Below the pieces are notes generated by a model. It saw only the letters and a program-made list of their open reading frames with translations, had not been told where the DNA came from and ran no database searches. This document shows positions 26,692-35,218 of a stretch of 64,000 nt of DNA, one piece after another. The stretch lies in NCBI GenBank assembly GCA_937950325.1, contig CALFDJ010000035.1, positions 9,124-73,123 on the forward strand, in the 5' to 3' direction. The DNA comes from an uncultured Collinsella sp. (lineage in GTDB: Bacteria > Actinomycetota > Coriobacteriia > Coriobacteriales > Coriobacteriaceae). The translations under genes and the position numbers were made by a program. Numbering within the stretch: position 1 is the stretch's first letter; each line of letters opens with the position of its first letter.

Positions 26692-29439
26692 ATGTCTGAC
26701 AAGCGCCGCACTTTTGCCGTTATCGACGGCAACTCGCTCATGCACCGCGCCTTTCACGCCGTGCCGCCGACCATGAACGCGCCGGACGGTCGCCCCACCA
26801 ACGCGATCTTTGGCTTTCTGAACATGTTTCTTAAGATGATTGATGCCTTTAACCCCGACGGTGTGGTCGTGGCGTTTGACAAGGGTAAGCCGCGCGTGCG
26901 CATGGAGATGCTGCCGCAGTATAAGGCGCAACGCCCGCCCATGGACCCCGATCTGCATGCGCAGTTCCCTATGATTAAGGAGCTGCTCACCGCGCTCAAC
27001 GTGCCGATTCTGCAGTCCGAGGGCTGGGAAGGCGACGATATCCTGGGAACCATGGCGCGCCTGGGTGAAGAGGCCGGCTGTGACATGCTGCTGGTGACCG
27101 GTGATCGCGACATGTATCAGCTTGTTACCGAGCACGTCAACGTGGTCTCGACCCGTAAGGGCCTGTCCGACGTAGCGATTATGACGCCCGAGAGCGTGGA
27201 TGACCTGTATCACGGCATTACGCCGGCGCTTGTGCCCGATTTTTACGGTCTGAAGGGCGACACGTCGGATAACATCCCCGGCGTACCGGGCATCGGCCCC
27301 AAAAAGGCGAGTGCGCTCATTGCGAAGTACGGTAGCCTGGACGAAGTCATCGCGCATGCCGACGAGGTCAAGGGCAAGATGGGCGAGAACCTGCGTGCAC
27401 ACATCGATGACGCACTACTGAGCCGCAAGGTTGCGACAATTCGCACCGATGCGCCCGTCGAGCTCGACTTTGAGGCGACGTCCTTCCCGGCGTTTTCTGC
27501 CGATGAGGTTTCCGCGGCGCTGGGTACGCTTGGTATCACCGCCATGCAGAACCGTTTCTTGGCGCTGATCGGCGGCGAGAGCGGGGCTGCTGCCTCCAGT
27601 GTGTTTGAGATACCTGCTATGGTTCGCTCAGCCGCCGGCGATGCTGACGCGCTTGGTGCCGTTGCGGCTGAGGTCTCCCGCGCGATTGATGCCGGCGAGT
27701 GGGTTGCCGCCGTGGTGGACGACGACAAGGAAGAGGGCGCGCTCTTTGGACTGACGCGCACGCTGTGGCTGGCGACGTCCAAGGGCCTGTTCGCGCTCGA
27801 GGAGGGCGACAGCTGTGCGGCGGCTGAGGTTGAGGGCTTCAACTTCGTCCACGGCGTGATTGCCGGCGTGCTCGCGCGTCTGTTTATGGAGGGTCGCGTG
27901 GCGAGCCCGGATATGAAGGCGCTGTTGCACGAGCTTTCGCCCATCGATTCTTCTGAGCCCGAGCTTATGGACCCGCTGGCAGTCGATTCCACGCGCATCT
28001 TCGATACCGTGGTTGCCGCCTACCTGCTGGATTCCGACCGCTCCGAGTTCGATGAGGCGTATCTGGCCGATACCTATCTGCAGATGGCGCTGCCTGCGGC
28101 GCGCGGTGCAGAGGGTGCCGGCGAGGACGCCCCCGCGCCCGCCGCTCGCACGGCGGCCTTAACGCTGGCGCTGGTCGCACCGCTGCGCGACCGCATGGCC
28201 CGTGAGAACGCCACCAACGTGTTCGACGGCATCGAGATGCCGCTTGTGCCGGTGCTTGCCAAGATGGAGCGCGCGGGCATGCTCGTAGACCCCGACCGTC
28301 TGCATAGTCTGTCCGAGGGCCTGGCGACTCAGATTGCCGAGGTCGAGCGCAGCATTCGTGACCTGGCGGGTGACGAGACCTTTAATATTGGCAGTCCCAT
28401 GCAGCTGTCGCATGTGCTCTTTGATGTGATGGGGCTTCCGACCAAGGGCCTCAAGAAGACTAAGCGCGGCTATTATTCGACCAACGCCAAGGTGCTGAGT
28501 GACCTTGCCCGCGACCACGAGATCGTGCGCCTGATTTTGGACTGGCGTGAGAAGTCCAAAATCAAGTCCACCTATCTGGACACGCTGGGCCCGCTACGCC
28601 GTGGTGACGGTCGTGTGCACACTACGTACAACCAGACCATCACAGCAACGGGGCGTCTGTCCTCGAGCGACCCGAACCTGCAGAACATCCCGACGCGCTC
28701 GGAGCTGGGTCGTACCGTCAAGACGGCGTTTTCGGCAGGCGAGGGAAGCGTCTTTTTGGCGGTGGACTACTCGCAGATCGAGCTGCGTCTGCTGGCGCAT
28801 CTCTCGGGTGACGAGCACTTGGTGCGCGCCTTTAACGAGGGCGAGGACTTCCATGCCGAGACGGCGGCGCGCGTGTTTGGCGTTCCCGTGTTCGAGGTAA
28901 CGCCCGACCTGCGCAGTCGCGCCAAGGCCGTGAACTTTGGCATCGTGTATGGTCAGCAGGCTTACGGCCTGTCGCAGTCGCTGCATATCTCGATGGCCGA
29001 GGCACGCGACATGATCGACCGCTACTACGAGGCCTACCCGGGCGTGCGTACGTTCCTCGACAACGTAGTGGCGCGCGCCAAGCAGACGGGCTACGCCGAG
29101 ACCATGTATGGCCGCAGACGCCATATTCCCGAGCTCAAGGCCAAAAACCCGCAACTCCGCGGCTTTGGCGAGCGCACGGCCATGAACCATCCCATGCAGG
29201 GCACCGCCGCCGACATCATCAAGATCGCGATGGCCCGCGTAAGCCGCCGTCTGGAAGAGGAGGGCTTTGCCGCCCACATGATCTTGCAGGTACACGACGA
29301 ACTGGACTTTGAGTGCCCCATCGACGAAGTCGAGCGCCTAACCACCATGGTCCGCGACGTCATGGAGCACGTCGTAGACCTCCGCGTCCCCCTAATCGCC
29401 GAAGCCAGCACCGGCATAACCTGGGCCGACGCTAAATAG
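26692..29439 (+). CDS. polA: DNA polymerase I without active proofreading site
   Basis: 915 residues. Residues 1-~290 are the FEN-like 5'-3' exonuclease (IDGNSLMHRAFHA, GWEGDDILGT, LVTGDRDMYQL, GLKGDTSDNIPGVPGIGPK). Residues ~310-520 correspond to the 3'-5' exonuclease position but lack its D-x-E and later Asp motifs, as in Taq and many actinobacterial enzymes. Residues ~530-915 are the polymerase with motif A DYSQIELRLLAHLSGD (near 692), motif B RSRAKAVNFGIVYG and motif C ILQVHDELDFE. It acts in Okazaki-fragment maturation and repair. ATG 26692 follows CGAGG. Confidence 0.96.
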   Translation: MSDKRRTFAVIDGNSLMHRAFHAVPPTMNAPDGRPTNAIFGFLNMFLKMIDAFNPDGVVVAFDKGKPRVRMEMLPQYKAQRPPMDPDLHAQFPMIKELLTALNVPILQSEGWEGDDILGTMARLGEEAGCDMLLVTGDRDMYQLVTEHVNVVSTRKGLSDVAIMTPESVDDLYHGITPALVPDFYGLKGDTSDNIPGVPGIGPKKASALIAKYGSLDEVIAHADEVKGKMGENLRAHIDDALLSRKVATIRTDAPVELDFEATSFPAFSADEVSAALGTLGITAMQNRFLALIGGESGAAASSVFEIPAMVRSAAGDADALGAVAAEVSRAIDAGEWVAAVVDDDKEEGALFGLTRTLWLATSKGLFALEEGDSCAAAEVEGFNFVHGVIAGVLARLFMEGRVASPDMKALLHELSPIDSSEPELMDPLAVDSTRIFDTVVAAYLLDSDRSEFDEAYLADTYLQMALPAARGAEGAGEDAPAPAARTAALTLALVAPLRDRMARENATNVFDGIEMPLVPVLAKMERAGMLVDPDRLHSLSEGLATQIAEVERSIRDLAGDETFNIGSPMQLSHVLFDVMGLPTKGLKKTKRGYYSTNAKVLSDLARDHEIVRLILDWREKSKIKSTYLDTLGPLRRGDGRVHTTYNQTITATGRLSSSDPNLQNIPTRSELGRTVKTAFSAGEGSVFLAVDYSQIELRLLAHLSGDEHLVRAFNEGEDFHAETAARVFGVPVFEVTPDLRSRAKAVNFGIVYGQQAYGLSQSLHISMAEARDMIDRYYEAYPGVRTFLDNVVARAKQTGYAETMYGRRRHIPELKAKNPQLRGFGERTAMNHPMQGTAADIIKIAMARVSRRLEEEGFAAHMILQVHDELDFECPIDEVERLTTMVRDVMEHVVDLRVPLIAEASTGITWADAK

Positions 29440-29475
29440 GGAAGCATCCACAATTCCAAAGTAACCAAAACCAGA

Positions 29476-29510
29476 GGGGGGCTCCTTGCCAACAAGGAGC
29501 CCCCTTCATT
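29476..29510 (+). terminator. Terminator after polA
   Basis: GGGGGCTCCTTG, loop CCAA, CAAGGAGCCCCC; a 12-bp perfect stem followed by TTCATT. Confidence 0.85.
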
Positions 29511-29574
29511 CCAAAAAAATCAGCCAAGTATCTAGACGCCAAGACGCCATCCAGGCGGCAAGCAAGTCACCGCA

Positions 29575-29704
29575 GGACCTGGCCGGGCGAGGCGGGTAAG
29601 TTTTTCGTAGATTCCGCACGAGCCGGAAAGCACTTAATGTGCTTTCCGAGCGAGCCCAGGACCTGACCGAGCGAAAAACTTACCCGCCTCGCCCGGCCAG
29701 GTCC
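29575..29704. repeat. 33-bp perfect inverted repeat with inner hairpin
   Basis: Arms at 29575-29607 and 29672-29704 are exact reverse complements over 33 nt. The 64-nt interior contains a second hairpin, GGAAAGCAC, TTAAT, GTGCTTTCC, and a partial copy of the arm (GGACCTG). It lies between polA (+) and the HAD gene (-), which converge. The polA terminator is separate and upstream, so this element is not needed for termination of polA. Confidence 0.85.
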
Positions 29705-29715
29705 GATGAGCTACG

Positions 29716-30543
29716 TTAACGAGCCGCCAAGATGGCGTCGATGAGCGTCAGTACGCCCCCGTCGTTGTTGCTCGGAATGCGCCACTTGGCGTGCGCGTTC
29801 ATGTGCTCCTCGGCATTGTCTACGATAAAGCTGTGACCGACGCGCTCCAGCATGGGGATGTCGTTGTACGTATCGCCCACGGCGGCGGCGTCGGCAATAT
29901 CGATGCCCAGGTGTTCGCACAGGTGCGCGACGCCGGCGCCCTTGTCGACGCCCAGGTTCATAAAGTCGATCCACTCGCGCCCGGCGTTGGTGACGTAGAG
30001 CTTGTCCGAGAACTCGGGACTATAGGTCTCGCGGAAAGCGGGCTCGGCGTCGTAGCCGGGGAAGAAGACCGAAATCTTGTTGGACTCGAAATCAATGCCA
30101 TCAAAGCTGTCGACGTAGTTGATTGTGTTGTAGTAGACGCTGATCTCGTCGTGGTATTGATGGTCGCGGGCAAGCACGTAGAACTCGTCGAAGCAGCAAA
30201 GGACGGGGACAGCGCGCGGATCCTCCGAGGCACGGCTCAAGACCTGCTGATACAGCTCCACGTCAATAGTGCTCTTATAGATATAGCTGCCGCGATAGAT
30301 CACGCACGCTCCGTTGTCGGGACAAAAGGCGAGGCGGTTCTTGACGCCCTCGAACATCTCCTCGAGCTTGGGGGCGGGACGTCCGCTGGCGGGGCAGAAT
30401 ACGATGTCGGCGTCGGCGAGCTTGTCTAGGCGCTCATCAAGACCCTGGGGCAGCACGCGCTCGTCGGTCAGCAGCGTCTTGTCCATGTCGACGGCGAGAA
30501 TCTTAATGTTTCCGATATTGGCGTCCGATTCGTAAGTTTGCAT
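29716..30543 (-). CDS. HAD-IIB (Cof-type) phosphatase
   Basis: 275 residues. Motif I is ILAVDMDKTLLTDE (D-x-D nucleophile and acid), motif II ASGRP, motif IV GDTYNDIPML, and the ~residue 85-190 segment is the type IIB cap. Cof-like enzymes dephosphorylate sugar phosphates, flavin or PLP precursors; substrate unknown. It starts at 30543 and diverges from the argG leader region. Confidence 0.88.
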   Translation of the reverse strand: MQTYESDANIGNIKILAVDMDKTLLTDERVLPQGLDERLDKLADADIVFCPASGRPAPKLEEMFEGVKNRLAFCPDNGACVIYRGSYIYKSTIDVELYQQVLSRASEDPRAVPVLCCFDEFYVLARDHQYHDEISVYYNTINYVDSFDGIDFESNKISVFFPGYDAEPAFRETYSPEFSDKLYVTNAGREWIDFMNLGVDKGAGVAHLCEHLGIDIADAAAVGDTYNDIPMLERVGHSFIVDNAEEHMNAHAKWRIPSNNDGGVLTLIDAILAAR

Positions 30544-30686
30544 AAAAGCGAGCCTTTCGTTTCGAGATTGTTTCAGACGTTATAGCCATCAATTCGTAGT
30601 CGGGCGTATTTTCGCAGGAACGGAGCGTATTTGCACCACGCTTCACAAAGTAATGAAAAAACTTTTCAGAAATTTGAATTTGTCGC

Positions 30687-30714
30687 TTGTGCTGCGGGCA
30701 CTTTAGCGTAATAT
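30687..30714 (+). promoter_or_regulatory. Candidate argG promoter
   Basis: TTGTGC (30687-30692), 16-nt spacer, TAATAT (30709-30714), about 100 nt upstream of the leader peptide. The stretch 30544-30817 otherwise holds no gene. Confidence 0.45.
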
Positions 30715-30817
30715 AGCGACCATCGAAAACGGAGACGGAAAAACAACCGCTTACCGAGGAAAAGGTACCGTTTACGATATTAGAATTGCGCCCGGCGATA
30801 GGTGAAAGGAGAGGCAG

Positions 30818-30892
30818 ATGCAGTTCGTAACGATCATCACCACTGCAGACAATGCCATCCGACGCCAGCGCGCAATTTCCCGACGACGATAA
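30818..30892 (+). CDS. Candidate arginine leader peptide of argG
   Basis: A 24-codon reading frame with a strong ribosome site (AAAGGAG, 6 nt before ATG 30818). Six Arg codons lie among the last ten codons, and the final three are CGA-CGA-CGA directly before TAA. The first half is hydrophobic/Thr-rich. It lies 205 nt upstream of argG, with a terminator-like hairpin between. This is the arrangement of amino-acid biosynthetic attenuators, in which ribosome stalling on codons for the product controls downstream transcription. Expression of the peptide is inferred. Confidence 0.6.
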   Translation: MQFVTIITTADNAIRRQRAISRRR

Positions 30893-30943
30893 CAATCGTC
30901 TCTGTCCGCATGGGGCGAATTGCCTCAACAGAGTCATTTTGAG

Positions 30944-31003
30944 GTCGTTGGGTTTTAGCACGACATTGCTGCATGTTTCTAGGGCATGTATGTGCTGATT
31001 TTT
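30944..31003 (+). promoter_or_regulatory. Candidate attenuator between leader peptide and argG
   Basis: Four segments can pair in alternative ways: the Arg codons CGACGAC (30881-30887) with GTCGTTG (30944-30950); GTCGT (30944-30948) with ACGAC (30960-30964); and AGCAC (30957-30961) with GTGCT (30992-30996), helped by CATG/CATG inside and followed by TTTTT (30999-31003). The last is the terminator, the middle one the antiterminator. Confidence 0.5.
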
Positions 31004-31097
31004 GCTATTTAACCTGATATTGCACGGTATATGACCTTGAAATGACTTGCAACTGACCGATGTTCTAACTAGCTACCAAGGGCGAAAGGAAACAGCC

Positions 31098-32324
31098 ATG
31101 AGCAAGGAAAAAGTCGTTCTCGCATATTCCGGTGGTCTTGATACATCCGTATGTGTCAAGTGGCTCCAGGACGAGAAGAATCTCGATGTCGTTTGTGTCT
31201 GCGGCAACGTGGGCCAGGAAGAGACCGGACTGGATGCCAAGAAGCAGAAGGCGCTCGACCTGGGCGTTCTCGATTGCCAGGTGCTCGACCTGCGCGACGA
31301 GTTCTCCGATGAGTTCCTGACCAAAGCCATTGCAGCAAACTCCATGTACGAGAACAAGTATCCGCTGCTCTCCGCCCTGTCTCGCCCGCTGCTTGCCAAG
31401 AAGCTTGTTGAGGTCGCCCACGAGTTTGGCGCGACCTACGTCGCCCACGGCTGCACCGGCAAGGGTAACGACCAGGTCCGTTTTGAGGCCGCCGTCAAGG
31501 CCCTCGACCCCGAGCTCAAGGTTATCGCCCCGGTTCGCGAGTGGGACCTGAAGTGTCGCCCCGACGAGGTCGCCTATGCCCACGCCCACAACGTGCCGGT
31601 TCCCGAGGGTGCCAACGACAACCCCTACTCCATCGACGACAACCTGTGGGGTCGTGCCATTGAGTGCGGTCACCTGGAGGATCCCTGGAATGAGCCGCTC
31701 GACGACGCTTGGGTTATGACCAAGAATCCCGAGGACACCCCGGACACCCCGACCTACACCGAGATTGAGTTTGAGGCCGGCAAGCCCGTCGCCGTCGACG
31801 GCAAGAAGATGAAGCTCTCTGAGATCGTCATCGCCCTCAACAAGATCTCCGGCGACAATGGCTTTGGCCGTCTCGATCTGGTCGAGGATCGCCTGGTGGG
31901 CCTTAAGAGCCGCGAGTGCTACGAGGTTCCCGGCGCCCTGACGCTCATCACCGCCCACAAGGCGCTCGAGGACATCTGCGTCGAGGGCGACCTGCTCAAG
32001 ACCAAGATCAAGCTCGAGCAGGATTGGGCCACCGCCGTGTACAACGGCCAGTGGTACAGCCCGCTCAAGAACGCGCTCGATGCCTTTATGGCCGACACGC
32101 AAAAGTTCGTGACCGGCACTGTCCGTCTGAAGTTCTTTAAGGGCAACTGCCATGTCGTCGGCCGCAAGAGCCCCTTCAGCCTCTACGACTACGGTCTGGC
32201 TACCTACGACCGCGACACCACGTTTGACGAGAAGGCCAGCGCCGGCTTTATCGAGATCGATACGCTGTCGCTCAAGACGTGGGCAAAGGTCCAGGGCCCC
32301 AGCTCTGCTGCTGCCCAGGCCTAG
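31098..32324 (+). CDS. argG: Argininosuccinate synthase
   Basis: 408 residues. The N-type ATP pyrophosphatase P-loop VLAYSGGLDTSVCVKWL is at residues 6-22, followed by YVAHGCTGKGNDQVRFE, GREWDL-type (PVREWDLKCR) and the citrulline/aspartate-binding YSIDDNLWGRAIECG. It condenses citrulline and aspartate with ATP. AAAGGA precedes the ATG at 31098. argH follows 520 nt downstream on the same strand, separated by a terminator and a small ORF. Confidence 0.97.
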   Translation: MSKEKVVLAYSGGLDTSVCVKWLQDEKNLDVVCVCGNVGQEETGLDAKKQKALDLGVLDCQVLDLRDEFSDEFLTKAIAANSMYENKYPLLSALSRPLLAKKLVEVAHEFGATYVAHGCTGKGNDQVRFEAAVKALDPELKVIAPVREWDLKCRPDEVAYAHAHNVPVPEGANDNPYSIDDNLWGRAIECGHLEDPWNEPLDDAWVMTKNPEDTPDTPTYTEIEFEAGKPVAVDGKKMKLSEIVIALNKISGDNGFGRLDLVEDRLVGLKSRECYEVPGALTLITAHKALEDICVEGDLLKTKIKLEQDWATAVYNGQWYSPLKNALDAFMADTQKFVTGTVRLKFFKGNCHVVGRKSPFSLYDYGLATYDRDTTFDEKASAGFIEIDTLSLKTWAKVQGPSSAAAQA

Positions 32325-32477
32325 CGCCTCCTTCCCTTGGTATCCGCGCGGCCCATCCGCGTGATACATAACGGGCGCACGGGGTCCCTACCTTTCGTTA
32401 TGCTTGCTGACACTTCTTAACATCGGTGGCCCCTACGTTCCGCCCGCATATATGATGCCGCGTCTGCGGCTGAGTCC

Positions 32478-32515
32478 GAGCCCCGCCGGGGTTGTCCGGC
32501 GGGGCTCCTTCTATC
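32478..32515 (+). terminator. Strong hairpin downstream of argG
   Basis: GAGCCCCGCCGG, loop GGTTGT, CCGGCGGGGCTC; perfect 12-bp stem followed by CTTCTAT. It lies 153 nt after argG and before the small ORF. Confidence 0.75.
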
Positions 32516-32557
32516 AATTTGGCGGCTCTGTGCCTATATATATGAGGAGTATCCATT

Positions 32558-32728
32558 ATGTTCAATGCTATCGCGCATGCTTTGCTTGCCCTCGCGCCCG
32601 AGTTCGATGCTGTAAGGGTCGAGGACGTTCCTATGAGCCTGAAGGCCTGGATCGATGGTTCGCAGGGCAACATCCGGAGGGAGACGTTGGGCGCCAAGTG
32701 CATGGTGCGTCACTTCTTTGCAAATTAG
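32558..32728 (+). CDS. Small hypothetical protein between argG and argH
   Basis: 56 codons with a good ribosome site (GAGGAG at 32544-32549, 8 nt before ATG). The sequence starts MFNAIAHALLALAPEFDAV, continues with an amphipathic acidic region and ends in a basic part (GNIRRETLGAKCMVRHFFAN). No family recognised. It begins 43 nt after the terminator-like hairpin and ends 118 nt before argH. It may be a real small protein or a leader ORF for argH; it is not enriched in Arg codons near its end. Confidence 0.5.
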   Translation: MFNAIAHALLALAPEFDAVRVEDVPMSLKAWIDGSQGNIRRETLGAKCMVRHFFAN

Positions 32729-32846
32729 CCACATGGCCCCGCGCGCGGCAGGGAGTGTGTAAAACTAGCGGTTGATAAATCGCTTTAGCGACAGGGCACA
32801 TTGCTTTGGACGCTTGTTTTGGTATTTGGAGAAAGGAGACGGTTCC

Positions 32847-34277
32847 ATGGCTCTTTGGGGCGGTCGTTTTGAGGCGGGCGTGGCCGAGGTCACGCAGGAG
32901 TTTGGCGCGTCGCTGCCGGTCGACAAACATCTCTATAAGCAGGATATCGCCGGCTCTAAGGCGCATGCCAAGATGTTGGCCGCCCAGGGCATCATCAGTG
33001 CCGAGGACGAGCAGGCGATTGCCAAGGGCCTGACCGGAATCGAACAGGATATCGATGCCGGCAACTTTACCTTCGACATCAACGATGAGGACATTCATAT
33101 GTCCATCGAGAGCGAGCTGACGCGTCGCATCGGCGAGGCTGGCAAGCGCTTGCATACCGGCCGTTCGCGCAACGACCAGGTGGCGACCGATACGCGCCTG
33201 GGCGTCAAGGCGCTGGCCAAGGAGCTCATGGAGGCCAATCTTGAGCTGCGCCATGTGCTGGTGGATGCGGCCAAGAAGTACGACAAGGTGATTCTGCCGG
33301 GCTACACGCATATGCAGCACGCTCAGCCCGTGCTGCTCTCGCATCATCTGCTGGCGTATTTCTGGATGTTCGCGCGCGACTTTACGCGCCTGAAGGCCGC
33401 CTTTGATGCCGCCGACAACTGCCCGCTTGGTGCTGCCGCGCTTGCCGGTACGAGCTATCCGCTCGATCGCCAGATGACGGCTGCCGAACTTGGCTTTGCG
33501 GGCGTGATCCCCAACTCGCTCGATGCGGTTTCCGACCGTGATTTCCTGCTCGATCTGCATTACGCCGGATCCGTCATGGCGATGCACCTGTCGCGTCTTT
33601 CCGAGGAGATCGTGCTGTGGTCGAGCTCCGAATTTGGCTTTATCACGCTTTCAGACTCCTACTCCACCGGCTCGTCTATCATGCCGCAGAAGAAGAATCC
33701 CGACTTTGCCGAGCTTATCCGCGGCAAGAGCGGTCGCGTGTACGGCAACCTGGTGCAGCTGCTGGTAACCATGAAGGGCTTGCCGCTTGCTTATAACAAG
33801 GACTTGCAGGAGGACAAGGAGGGCGCGCTCGATACCGCCCATACGCTCATGCAGTGCCTGTCCGTTATGGCCGGAATGATTTCGACTTGGACCGTCAACG
33901 AGGATGCCATGGCGCGCGAGTGCGGTGTGGGGCACCTTGCCGCCACCGATGTTGCCGATTACCTGGCCAAGCGTGGCCTGCCGTTCCGCGAGGCACATGC
34001 CGTGGTGGGCCATCTGGTCCTGATGTGCGAGAAGCGCGGCTGCAATCTTGAGGACCTGCCGTTTGAGGTGTTCCAGGAGGCAAGCCCGCTCTTTGAGCGC
34101 GACATTACCGAGGCGCTCGACATCCCGTCGATTGTCGCCGCGCGCACGACCGAGGGCGGCACCGCCCCTGCCGCCGTTGCCGTGCAGCTGCAGCGTGCCG
34201 AGGCGCAGCTCGTGGCCGACGAGGGCGTGTTTGGATCGCTGACTAAGGTCGTCGAGATGGGTCACGGGGCAAAGTAG
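32847..34277 (+). CDS. argH: Argininosuccinate lyase
   Basis: 476 residues of the fumarase/aspartase superfamily. Start MALWGGRFEAGV is typical, HTGRSRNDQVATDTRL is the substrate-binding motif, GYTHMQHAQPV carries the catalytic His, and the superfamily signature GSSIMPQKKNPDFAEL contains the catalytic Ser loop. It splits argininosuccinate into arginine and fumarate. GAAAGGAG precedes the ATG at 32847. Confidence 0.97.
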   Translation: MALWGGRFEAGVAEVTQEFGASLPVDKHLYKQDIAGSKAHAKMLAAQGIISAEDEQAIAKGLTGIEQDIDAGNFTFDINDEDIHMSIESELTRRIGEAGKRLHTGRSRNDQVATDTRLGVKALAKELMEANLELRHVLVDAAKKYDKVILPGYTHMQHAQPVLLSHHLLAYFWMFARDFTRLKAAFDAADNCPLGAAALAGTSYPLDRQMTAAELGFAGVIPNSLDAVSDRDFLLDLHYAGSVMAMHLSRLSEEIVLWSSSEFGFITLSDSYSTGSSIMPQKKNPDFAELIRGKSGRVYGNLVQLLVTMKGLPLAYNKDLQEDKEGALDTAHTLMQCLSVMAGMISTWTVNEDAMARECGVGHLAATDVADYLAKRGLPFREAHAVVGHLVLMCEKRGCNLEDLPFEVFQEASPLFERDITEALDIPSIVAARTTEGGTAPAAVAVQLQRAEAQLVADEGVFGSLTKVVEMGHGAK

Positions 34278-34662
34278 AGGTTTGGCTGAAGCCGTTTTGG
34301 CCATTTATTGAGGAATCGTTTTTGCTTTACGGGCGTCTGCTGTTGTGGGCGTCCGTATTTTGTTGCTATGGGGGAGGGGCTTGTCGAGAACTTCTGTAGG
34401 ACCTTTGGGCAGGTTGTGAAGGGGATACGTTCGCGGGCGGCAACCGACCGCCTGCTCTGTTCGGCGCGGTTGATGGGCGGTCGGATGGTACTCTAATCGG
34501 GCTTCGAAACAGAAGTGACACATATGGAGCGCTTTAATAAATTGCAACGTTTCAATAAACAGCTTTTTGTTTAACTGCAGCTAAAACTCTGTTACGATGC
34601 AGTCCAGGCGGGTGCCGGAATGGGACTTGGGCACGCGCGAACCTACTTGAAAGGCTACTTTT
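34278..34662. other. argH-ndk intergenic region
   Basis: 385 nt without a supported gene. It holds a terminator at about 34329-34361 (ACGGGCGTC and GGCGTCCGT arms followed by ATTTTG) and the ndk promoter. A 42-codon frame from 34369 lacks a ribosome site and is not called. Confidence 0.6.
34570..34598 (+). promoter_or_regulatory. Candidate ndk promoter
   Basis: TTTAAC (34570-34575), 17-nt spacer, TACGAT (34593-34598), 65 nt before the ndk ATG. Confidence 0.5.
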
Positions 34663-35067
34663 ATGGCTATCGAGAAGACCTTCATCATGATTAAGCCCGA
34701 CGCCGTGCGCGACCGCAAGATCGGCGAGATCGTTGCTCGCATTGAGCGCAGCGGCCTTGTCATCGAGCGCATGGAGATGACCACGCTCGAGCGCGCTACC
34801 GTCGAGGAGCACTACGCCCATCTGGCCGACAAGCCCTTCTTTGGCGGTCTCTGCGACTTTATGACGAGCGGTCCGGTCGTCAAGATGGTCGTTTCCGGTC
34901 TCTCCGCTGTTGCTAAGATGCGCACCCTCATGGGCGCTACTAATCCGCTTGACGCTGCTCCTGGTACCATCCGCGGCGACTTTGCCGTCGATGTCAACGC
35001 CAACGTGATCCACGGCTCCGACTGCCTGGAGAACGCCGAGATTGAGATCAAGCGCTTCTTTGGCTAA
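34663..35067 (+). CDS. ndk: Nucleoside diphosphate kinase
   Basis: 134 residues, the normal length. FIMIKPDAVRD is the N-terminal motif, and VIHGSDCLENAEIEI contains the phosphate-accepting His in the sequence N-x-x-H-G-S-D. It equilibrates NTP pools by ping-pong phosphotransfer. Single gene flanked by its own promoter and terminator. Confidence 0.97.
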   Translation: MAIEKTFIMIKPDAVRDRKIGEIVARIERSGLVIERMEMTTLERATVEEHYAHLADKPFFGGLCDFMTSGPVVKMVVSGLSAVAKMRTLMGATNPLDAAPGTIRGDFAVDVNANVIHGSDCLENAEIEIKRFFG

Positions 35068-35105
35068 ACCAGCTTTGACTCCTTAAAGCTGTTAGCGTGT
35101 GGCTT

Positions 35106-35140
35106 GGGCGCCGCGGAACTCCATCCGCGGCGCCCTTTTA
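35106..35140 (+). terminator. Terminator after ndk
   Basis: GGGCGCCGCGGA, six-base loop, TCCGCGGCGCCC, then TTTTA; 12-bp perfect stem. Confidence 0.92.
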
Positions 35141-35156
35141 TTCCAAAATCTATGAA

Positions 35157-35191
35157 GGGGCCCGCTCGGTCATGAGTTCCGAGCGGGCCCC
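35157..35191 (-). terminator. Terminator after rpiB
   Basis: GGGGCCCGCTCGG and its inverse form a 13-bp perfect stem with a 9-nt loop, 28 nt past the rpiB stop on the minus strand, followed by TTCATA. Confidence 0.8.
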
Positions 35192-35218
35192 TGCTGTTAG
35201 CTTGTGGCACTGAGTGGT

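Noticed and set aside
34369..34496. Small 42-codon frame between argH and ndk
   Set aside because: No ribosome-binding site, overlaps the region just after the argH terminator, and no recognisable protein features.
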